The notes under the pieces: model-generated | What the model saw: the letters and a program-made list of their open reading frames with translations, nothing else | The model's database searches: none | Told to the model about the DNA's origin: nothing | In this document: piece after piece, positions 21,101 through 28,495 of the stretch | Layout of the letters: each line of letters opens with the position of its first letter | Position numbering within the stretch: the stretch's first letter is position 1 | Program-made: the position numbers and the translations under genes | Source: Lunasporangiospora selenospora | Lineage: Eukaryota > Mortierellomycota > Mortierellomycetes > Mortierellales > Mortierellaceae | Assembly (NCBI GenBank): GCA_015680635.1 | Contig: JAABOA010000033.1 | Coordinates: forward strand, 1-28,495 | Direction of reading: 5' to 3' | DNA length: 28,495 nucleotides

Positions 21101-24026
21101 AAGATACCTAAGGTATACGTTGGCCATATTGTCCTTTCCATAAAGTTGACAATTATAAAATGCTTGAGCCACAGTGTCGATTGCTCGAAAGAATTCCTTC
21201 GGCTGCTGTCGATGCGCTCTATCCAATGATATTGGTATACTGCCTTTGCTGTGAACGACGCTTATCTTCCTTTCATGCTGACAGGACTGAAGTGTAACAG
21301 GACCTGAAATGTTATCCAGTGATAGAGCCAAAAGTAGCTCGATGGCGTGATCGGCTTGTGCAGGAAGTCGCCAGATGAAGAGCGATAAAACTGACTCCTT
21401 TAAGCATAGAGAGACTAGTTGGTTCTGTTTCTCAAGTGAAAAATAATGGTAGGCGTCAACTGAAAAATACTTGTTGCCGTAGAGAGATTTGCAAAAGAAT
21501 ATTGATGGGGGAGGCATGCTTGTTTGTTTGAATGCTGCCAGTGGATATTCCTCGCCAAGGATGGTGAAAATTGTCGAGTCGTGAATAGGTTGTAACTGAC
21601 GCTGTCTGTGATCACATTCAATACTACAGCTGGAATCAAGAGGTCCATTTGCCGAATCCAAGATATCGTCCAGATATGATAACTGAAATACCGATCCATG
21701 CTTGATGGCGGTGACAGTCGACTCTGGGGAAGCTTCATTTTGGATTTGTTGAAATACAAGCGAGTCCTGGGTGATCAAGGTTTCTAATTTGCACTCCTTC
21801 AATTGTGTGAGGCTCGACAAGTTGGTGAACACGTATCGAGCAGAATGATTGGTTCTTTGGGCCGTATCCTGATACAAAAACCCTCCATTTCCGCTGAAGT
21901 ATCCTGTGGGTTCCACGTTTCGAAGAGCAAATGGGTGTAAAAGGTTGCCAGATTGTGTTGAAAAGAAGTACACGCCATCCTCAGTAAATACTGCAATTGT
22001 CTGACCATCTGAGGAGATTTGATGATGACTTATGCTCTTCTGAGTGGAGATCAGTCTCAGAAGCTTTCCTGTGTAAGTATCCCAGAGAGAGAGCTGGAGT
22101 GGTGAGTCTTCCCATAAAAATATGGGAGCTGTCGCGGCTACAGTAAACGATGCTCCATAGATCCTGGGAGAGTTTGTCATCCGGATAGAGTGTAGGCATT
22201 GCCACTCCTCACCAGTACTGTAAATAGATACAACGGACCTGTCACAAGCTATAAATCGTTCTGTGCTATCGTCCCACATCTTTGAAACTGCTGATGTGAA
22301 CTTGGCAGGCCCGCAGAATTTCTCCAGGCCCTTGCAGTTTTTGTGGCGAGTCAACTCCTGAAGTTCGATTGGCGGATTGCTTCTCTTGTCTGCAGTCCGT
22401 ATGGGACCCTCTAGTGGCGCCGGACCGTAGAGAAGGACTGGGTTGAGCGGTTTTTCTTCGGTACTGAAAACAGCGATCTGGGAGCCGTTCCACGACACGG
22501 CCATATCTAGAGATGTGACAATATTCGGCATCTTGAATGTGATACTCGCGTGTGACTCCATGCCCAGACAAGGATAAGTAGCTTGTTCATTCGACGCCGA
22601 TAGACCTAGCTCCCACCAATCAATAATAAATGCCAATCCTTCTCTGGATACCGCTACCAGGTTCGATCCAGAGGGAGATAATGCAAATCTATAGATGGAG
22701 CGAGACTTGAATTGACCATCTTCAGAAAAGCTCCCGGCATTAATGAATTTCCGTGGTAGCGGTGTAGTGAATGTTGTGCAGTCTAAGCGGTAGATCTCAT
22801 AGAGTATTAGTGGGTCGAAACAGTATATCCGTAGCTATCAACCACTGTAGACCTTACCATAAGAATCTTCGGGAAAGCTTGTTTTGTAGAAATCTATGTA
22901 GCACAGCTCAATATTCGGGATCGCTTTAACCTTCCCAAGCGTTATAGTTTCAATTAAATTGTTTGAATTCTTTGCAATTTGGATCTGTTGGTTGAAAAGA
23001 ACTCGAACAAATACTGAGGGGTTCACAGGTAATAATGTTAGAATTATAATCTCATGAGGAGCACAGCCTGTCAAGGTTTAAATTGCAAATGGTTGGACCA
23101 GTTTCCTACCATTTCCTTGATCTCGAGCAGCAGCTTTCTAAAAAAAAAAAAAAAAATTAGTGACCGCTGACAAGCGTAGAAGAAAGGACAAGGCCATGTT
23201 TTACTCAATCTTACTATACTGGCTGGGATCTCCCAGCAATGAGAAGCAACTTTGATTATGTCAACCAAGTCCACGTCTTTACCAAGGGAAAAACAACCGA
23301 CCGTGAAGTAGGTATCCCTCTCAGCATCGATAGAAAACTAATTCCATTACAAAGTATTGTTAGCACAAGTGCGATCCGTTAAATGAGATATAGGCACTGA
23401 CAATACTCTGGGTCAATCTCTTACATAAGAGCATTTGTCCTGGCCAACTCCAATAGGCACGGGTCTGGCAAACTTTCTAGTCTCCCCCAAAAGATGGTAA
23501 GCAACTAATAAGCATTGAGAACGATGACGCGGTGATATACCGTATAGATTCAACACTTACGACTTAGATCCAGCACAGCTAAAACCATCACCCCCTTTCG
23601 GTTCAAAGAACCAGCGATTCTCTATGGATAATTTGCATAGCATGACATTTTAAGATGAGTAGAACATTCCATTGGTCGTCCAAAAAATCTGTAGTTATGG
23701 CATCCTATCTTTTGCTTACCTGCTCGGCCTGTACGGATGTCTTCCTGCATTCTTACAATATACTCCTCATGAGTCGCAAATGGTGCTACCGTGGGTTCTT
23801 TGAGAATATTTCGCTTCGTCCATTCAGACTTTGTTCCAATACTATCATCCTTAGCTTGGGCCAACTGGAAAGAACTCGGGGATGCAAAACTGCTTCCTGC
23901 TCTCTCAATGGTTCTTGCTTCTACATTTGCGGAAGGACGCTCATCGACTCTAGTCGAGCGGCCATTGCCATTCAAGTCCTGCAACGAGGCTTCAATTTCA
24001 ATAACCGTTTCGCTCGGGTCAGGCAT
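18172..24026 (-). CDS. TRP-like cation channel with beta-propeller-like N-terminal half and C-terminal coiled coil
   Basis: Thirteen exons keep phase: 23720-24026, 23561-23621, 23425-23476, 23215-23337, 23110-23137, 22858-23067, 20316-22782, 19827-20189, 19592-19736, 19266-19490, 19046-19172, 18818-18928 and 18172-18635. They give about 1560 residues. Residues about 265-650 contain blade-like repeats (FALSPSGSNLVAVS, VSWNGSQIAVFST, ISSDGQTIAVFTEDG, LSLWDTYTGK). Helical sequence follows to about 1080. Six membrane segments come next: QVVNYALIIAAAMLQVY; LYWIFIVIIILSVLFLW; NILDLLMYLTPIATSI; LSFCLVLVFLHA; VFLGVFALGVIMYSLAILHV; LLLLTYFFFAVIVMLNVLI. The pore loop between the last two is DFFGALSTGFFILGGRY. 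NVLIAIVNEAYI at the end of segment six is the TRP/polycystin-type gate. A C-terminal coiled coil (LEDKLSGLKSELTDLKGEI) could drive assembly. Likely a cation channel of plasma or internal membrane; gating unknown. Start context CAAAATGC is good. Confidence 0.88.
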
Positions 24027-25258
24027 TTTGGTCGAAAACTGCCCCTTGGCAAAAGTACTGGTTGGGGGAAAGGGAACTGCTTCAAAAAGTAAAGGCGAAA
24101 TAGGACAGAGACTGAGAAGGAAAGGAAAAGGGAGTTGAGAAAGAGGACGAAAGATGAAGAATGGGAATGCAATTCCTTGTAGGGGCTCATGCTATTCTGT
24201 CTCCGACTTTGTACTCATCGATTATGCCCGAGAACTCAAAACTCCCGCATAGCTCAGGCACAGATGTGGAAACGTTGTTCCCGGTCCCCCGATTGTTGCT
24301 ATGGGAGCATAGCCGATGGAATGATCCTCATTTCATGTTCATCGACACAGATTGATTGTGGATGTCACCTGAATTGGCATTTAACCATGTGTCACATCCT
24401 GAGATCCACTCGAGGCTTCAGGAGGTGGAAAATAAAGACAACACTTCCCTCCCTCCTTGTCTTTGTTCCGAGCAGGGATACAGTCATGTCCCCTTTCTCT
24501 ATTGACTGGATGTCCTGAAATGTAACATCAATCAGGACCCACCATGTTTGCAGTAGAGAACTGGACACACTGGTACTTCCACAATGAGATACCAATGTTG
24601 CCGATTTACTGTGGGCGAGGGATATGGGGTGTCCCAGCGACCAAACACTGCTGCCCCGCGCCCACAATTACAGCTCACGTCGTCTGGGCCAAACTAAAAT
24701 TGCAAATGAGTGGGCAGCAATCCTCCGCGGAAGAAGGGTCCCTTCTTGAATTTGAACCACCCTGTTTTCCTCGCTGTCCTTTATCCACACGGCCTTTGCC
24801 AGAAAGATCAGAAAGGGACTTGACTTTGCTACTTTCTGGTCAAAGTATCACCTGAGGTGGTCGAATTTACTACCTTATATCCACCATTTTGGATAACATC
24901 TCTTGCAGAAGTTGCAAGGCATCCCCTACCATCCATGAATACCAGAACTATTTCCATTTTATTGTCAGTAAATGCGACATATGCCTCCTCCTGCTAGCTT
25001 GTTTTCATTCATCCAGTTCCTACCTGTTGCACCAGGTCTGTTCAGCCTTTGTCCCGAGACCGAGCCAAATTTCAACTCCGCCTACATCTTGATAGTTTTA
25101 GTGAGGAAAAGTCCCCCGCCTCGCTTCGCCCGTACACTGTGACACCATTACCTGACCTCCCAGGAAGCACTCCGCGGATTCACTAAATCGTCTTTGCTGT
25201 TATGGGCTTCAACTCATTAAACACGTTCACAAATTTCTATACACAAAATGCGGAGGAC
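24027..25258. promoter_or_regulatory. Upstream region of the channel gene, up to the transposon
   Basis: This 1.2-kb stretch is the 5' flank of the TRP-like gene. The 100 bp next to its start are purine-rich on the plus strand (24090-24160), giving a CT-rich leader. The rest has several short frames on both strands, including one of 103 codons at 24544-24855, without recognisable motifs or splice links. No repeat, tRNA or inverted repeat stands out. Confidence 0.45.
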
Positions 25259-25297
25259 TACACCCAAATTTTCAGAATACCGCACTTTTCATATTAT

Positions 25298-26154
25298 TCA
25301 GTCGGTTTTATTTTGTTTGGATTTACGGATAACCAATCGCGCGGCTGCTCGCTCCTTCGAGTCGTCGCTTGAAAGCCACTCCTCCATCTGTGTTGCTAAA
25401 GGATTCTCTGGGAACTTAGTTTTGAAGGAGTCGAGATCCTCCGAATCGACGGAGGAGCTCCTCTCTTTCTCAAAATGCGGTGCGAATAGAGTTTTTCTCA
25501 TGGCTAACTCTTTCTGCACTGCTTCCCTTATCTCTTCCCTAATATCACTCTTCTCCCTTTGATTCTTGTCCAAGGTAAAGGTGGATCTTGCGGCCAAGTG
25601 ATAGGTTATCAGGTGCCATGTCATCCACTAACACATGAAAAATGGGGTCCGCCGTGGCCTGGAGATTACGGCCGCTAATTATTCTGTTATCCTTACGCAC
25701 CTCGACCAACCACTTGAAAACAGCCTGTCCAACCATGAATCGTACCAACACTGACTGATCGCTGGAAAGTGTGCATCTGCTGCCTCGGCCATGGGGCACA
25801 TCATACTTGATCTTTTCAAAGTCCTTGTCCCATTGTAAAATAGAATCTCGGTGAATATCCACTTTCACGAACTTGTGGAAGTTACTGGGCGTCACTTTTG
25901 CATCCTTCTTCTGGCGGAGATATCGATAAATCTCAACCAGCTCCATCCGATACCAAAGAGGAAACCCTTCCCTCGATGTTTGTAGTTGTCAATGGACCGT
26001 GGAGGATGATTTTCTTTGCCTGCTCGTGCTTCTGCAAGAAGTGCACGATGACAGAGAGTGATTTCATCCTCGATTGCTTTGGAATAAAGATACCTTGCCC
26101 CTTTTCTCTTTGAGGTAGTGTTGAGTGAGTATGCGGCACGGATGGTGAGGTCAC
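25298..26154 (-). pseudogene. Transposon-borne pogo/CENPB-like DNA-binding protein, frame-broken
   Basis: Three minus-strand frames follow each other within the transposon: 25933-26154, 25545-25946 and 25298-25624. The middle one (133 codons) looks like two helix-turn-helix units. The first is LVEIYRYLRQKKDAKVTPSN with FHKFVKVDIHRDSILQWDKD, like a psq/pogo HTH. The second is FKWLVEVRKDNRIISGRNLQ, like the CENPB-type HTH in which an aromatic-W pair is followed by SG. The third is a charged helical tail (SDIREEIREAVQKELAMRK). No catalytic DDE/DDD block follows. The frames overlap rather than join through convincing GT-AG introns, so at least one frameshift is likely. The assignment is by pattern and by the TA duplication; it could also be a short functional DNA-binding protein if introns were missed. 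Confidence 0.55.
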
Positions 26155-26224
26155 ATACTAATATGGGAGGAAATGCAGGTAAACCCGACTGAATAATCCT
26201 CGTGAATATATTTTCAATTCAGTA

Positions 26225-26258
26225 AATACCGCATTTTTGCTATGAAAAGTGCGGTATT
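26225..26258. repeat. Hairpin at the right transposon end made by an extra, nested end segment
   Basis: AATACCGCATTTTT (26225-26238) and AAAAGTGCGGTATT (26245-26258) pair at 13 of 14 positions around the six-base loop GCTATG. The left arm of the hairpin resembles an internal piece of the left terminal repeat (TTCAG..AATACCGCA.TTTT) in the same orientation, inserted next to the right terminal repeat. The left end of the element has no such structure. Confidence 0.85.
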
Positions 26259-26275
26259 CTGAAATTTTGGGTGTA

Positions 26276-27163
26276 GACCAAACTGTTTCACTTTACTATT
26301 ATTGAGATTAGTTTGCAGTTCTCATCGCCCAGACTTCCTTTGATTTTGTTTTTCTTATGCGACGATCCTAGACCTCGATCGGTTGGCCTTAACTATGTGT
26401 TCCAATAATGGCCTGCAGTCTAAGCTATCGCTCTGTATGGGCAAGCCTGCCACCCAACCCGTCAATGTCATTTTTTTGCTCCAGACTTAACACAGATTAC
26501 CTATGCAAATCTGCTGAGCGCTGGACCTCTTTACGGGTTCGAATACTGATATGATAACATTTCTACCTTCCGTAACGAAGGACGACAGTCCTTGCACACC
26601 ATTCATTCTCTCATTATTATTCCTTAGAGTCATAGTCTCATTTAATTGAGAAAGTATACATCATAAGACATATCTGCCGTTACTGAAATTAACTGACTTT
26701 GCATCACCATGAGCACTGCTCTACAATAATTGCTACGTTGACCATTTTTATAGCATTGCAATAAGTATGAATAAACACTATGGATTACTAATGCATTAAA
26801 CCATCAAAGCTTGTCTGATATGGAGTGTGAGCAGACTTTAAGTGGGAACAGGTCATGATTTGATGAACCATGCAGATCACCTTACAAGTTAGCCTTAATT
26901 TGTATTAAAAGAGGATATTAAAGACCTTTCTAGGTCCGTGAAATCTGATTAAAAAAACTGTTGCGCCATGCAGCATGGCGCCAAGCTCTAAAGGTATTGG
27001 TTCTGGGATAATGCGTCTCGAATGAGGTTACACAAAGGCGTTGACGCCTGTGAACCAAGGTCATCTGATGGTAAGAGCAATGCTCAATTTCAAAACTTTC
27101 TCATTCTAATTCTCATTCATCCCACAAATCATCTCTCAACAAGACTGACAGGGCAGAGCAAAT
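26276..27163. promoter_or_regulatory. Upstream region of the plus-strand channel paralogue
   Basis: This AT-rich stretch of 888 bp lies between the transposon and the start of the second channel gene. It holds a perfect 8-bp inverted repeat around a 3-base loop, GCGCCATG-CAG-CATGGCGC (26963-26981). ATG-led frames at 27022 do not connect in phase to the gene at 27164. No tRNA or further transposon end is evident. Confidence 0.5.
26963..26981. repeat. Perfect inverted repeat GCGCCATG / CATGGCGC
   Basis: An 8-bp GC-rich dyad with a CAG centre stands in otherwise AT-rich DNA, 183 bp before the start codon of the second channel gene. It could bind a dimeric regulator or be a chance dyad. Confidence 0.7.
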
Positions 27164-28495
27164 ATGACTGTGGTGGCTCTGGATGCAGCTCTTATTCCTG
27201 GGAAATCTACTGATACCATTCCAATCAATTTTGGGGACCATGAAGAGCAGTACAGCTTACCTGCATGTCGAATGATAAAAGGCGATCATACTGACGCTTC
27301 GGCAGCAACAGAAACAAATACGGAGGTCTTCAAAGAATACAGGAGTTTGACAAACATTTCTGATTGTGGGATAGGTCAGCATGATGCCGATTATGTTGAC
27401 CCAGCCAGTCGAAAAGCACCACATCAGCGCAAAATTGGGAGTAAGTGCAATTGAAATAGCATTCCGATCTCACTGTTACTATGTCAGTAGCTTATTTTTA
27501 TTTATATTTGCCCATAGCTACAAGACTTTACTTTAACGAAGATGCGGACGAATTCGGCCGCGGATTCTATAAAGGGACAACTCAGTAAGGCAATTGTGTT
27601 ACAAATGAACTAGTACTAAATATCCATTCCTCGATTCAAGTCAATGGCGCTTATGCTACATATACTTTGCTATCACTACCTCTTTAAAGATATGCAAGCC
27701 CTGTCCATTTAGATGGGAACAAATGGGTGAGCCTATGTGAAGGATCATATACTCGGATAGTGAGGAGGATTGCTTTACTAATATCCATACTGATAGTGCG
27801 AAATAGGAGTATCCACTCGAGGAGAACAACCATACTTTGCAGTGATTTGTTTTCTCTTGAACAAAGGCACGAAAGGTTCAGGGATTGTTCGTATCCTTTG
27901 GGGCGATGAACTGGTACAAAGAAGACATCACTTTATGTACCAATTGAAAATGAGATCAAGAACCAGAAAGGACATCTAATCGCCAAATTCGACGTACTTA
28001 GAAACTAAGATTAAGCGCCATGCAATCAGATGGTTCGTAAATTACTCAAACTCTTGGTAATGCCTCGACAGTGGTTTGATATTGTCATTTCTAATTCGTT
28101 CTATTTGCTTGCGCATCCTGCTTCGATCTTTTCATAGGAGAGTGTTCACTCGTCAGAGTTCTACTCCGTACCCAGGTCATAGGAACATCATTTTATGCAG
28201 AAGTGAAAAATAGCAAAACGAGCAAGTCAGGACATGTCCAAATATGCTATGTCGAAATCAACCAGAGCTATTTTGAGCAAGATTCATTCGGTATTGAATT
28301 TTTCACTATCTGCCTTCTCGTGTGTGTCTCTATCACCGGTGGAAGAAACTAACAGTATTACTACTCCAGATTTCGTACTTCCTCATATACCTCTGCCCCG
28401 AAAATCTATCAACATCTGGCATCATGACAGCGATAGTTATGGGACCCGACAGCGAACTCCTGCTTTGATTATGTTTTGCGGAGTCTCTGCCTCAG
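27164..28495 (+). CDS. Second TRP-like channel family gene, divergent paralogue (N-terminal part; runs off right edge)
   Basis: Recognised by comparison with the minus-strand channel gene. Supported exons: 27164-27440, 27518-27584, 27690-27726, 27797-about 27913, 28138-28290 and 28370 to the edge. The encoded blocks parallel that gene in order: RLYFNEDADEFGRGFYKG against RWFFEPKGGDGFSC; SPVHLDGNKW against RPVPIGVGQDKCSY; PYFAVICFLLNKG against TYFTVGCFSLGKD; LVRVLLRTQV against FVRVLFNQQI; HVQICYVEINQSYFEQDSFD against NIELCYIDFYKTSFPEDSYD; then IPLPRKSIN against TPLPRKFIN. Intron phases agree (1, 2, 0 for the first three; 1 at SF/D against SY/D). The first exon is unrelated in sequence. The short exon expected between 27914 and 28137 was not resolved. 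Only the region before the propeller is inside the window, so the membrane part is predicted, not seen. Confidence 0.72.

Larger units (their letters stand above)
25259..26275. mobile_element. 1.0-kb DNA transposon, pogo/Tc1-mariner type, decayed or non-autonomous
   Basis: The ends are inverted repeats of 32 bp: 25261-25292 (starting CACCCAAATTTTCAG) and 26242-26273, matching at 31 of 32 positions. Each is flanked by TA (25259-25260, 26274-26275), the target duplication of Tc1/mariner/pogo elements. A second inverted pair of 13 bp, ATTATTCAGTCGG (25293-25305) and its complement (26185-26197), is directly adjacent on the left but 44 bp away on the right. Inside, the minus strand carries three overlapping coding pieces that resemble a pogo-type DNA-binding region. 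At about 1 kb it is too short for a full transposase, and no DDE domain is visible. It sits between the two divergent channel genes. Confidence 0.88.

Noticed and set aside
24544-24855. 103-codon plus frame in the channel gene upstream region
   Set aside because: It has no recognisable motif, no splice continuation and irregular composition; probably chance.
27022-27213. Possible first exon of the plus-strand channel gene
   Set aside because: Splicing from the GTAAGA donor at about 27072 does not reach the 27164 frame in phase with any nearby acceptor. The ATG at 27164 gives an exon with the same end phase as its paralogue.
1-28495. tRNA, rRNA, CRISPR array or bacterial-type operon signals
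   Set aside because: None seen. Spliced genes and fungal families make bacterial features unlikely, and I recognised no tRNA arms.

Overview
The window is fungal nuclear DNA. The genes are interrupted by short GT-AG introns (mostly 70-240 bp) with CTAAC/CTGAC-like branch sites. The gene families present (an APSES/KilA-N ankyrin transcription factor, a fungal-type ADP/ATP carrier, a Tls1/C9orf78 protein, a TRP-like channel) fit an early-diverging filamentous fungus such as Mucoromycota/Mortierellomycotina. That placement is inference from gene content and style; no rRNA or other marker is present. All gene models below were spliced by hand: reading phase was carried across every junction, and most long reading frames in the window collapse into nine genes plus one transposon.

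Left part (1-8266): an Mbp1/Swi4-like cell-cycle transcription factor on the minus strand runs off the left edge. Upstream of it is a CT-rich leader, then an eight-exon minus-strand gene (2676-6945) for a 1143-residue coiled-coil protein with a QPAP-repeat linker and a helical C-terminal half. About 1.3 kb of divergent promoter DNA separates it from the next gene.

Middle (8267-17706): the mitochondrial ADP/ATP carrier (plus) converges on a Tls1/C9orf78 gene (minus). The latter shares a 322-bp bidirectional promoter with an R3HCC1L-like RNA-binding protein gene (plus). That gene converges on a WW-domain (FNBP4-like) gene (minus), followed by a MATH-like plus BTB gene (minus) whose BTB fold is split by an acidic insert. 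The neighbourhood looks like ordinary housekeeping, with a leaning to RNA processing and adaptor proteins.

Right part (18172-28495): a 13-exon minus-strand gene encodes a ~1560-residue protein with a beta-propeller-like N-terminal half, six transmembrane segments with a TRP-type pore, and a C-terminal coiled coil. Facing it, head to head, a plus-strand gene begins at 27164 and runs off the right edge. Its exons align with the first seven exons of the channel gene and share intron phases, so it is a diverged paralogue. Between the two lies a 1.0-kb DNA transposon (25261-26273) with 32-bp terminal inverted repeats, a TA target duplication and a decayed pogo/CENPB-type DNA-binding coding region without a catalytic domain. 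This head-to-head channel pair split by a transposon is the most interesting part of the window.
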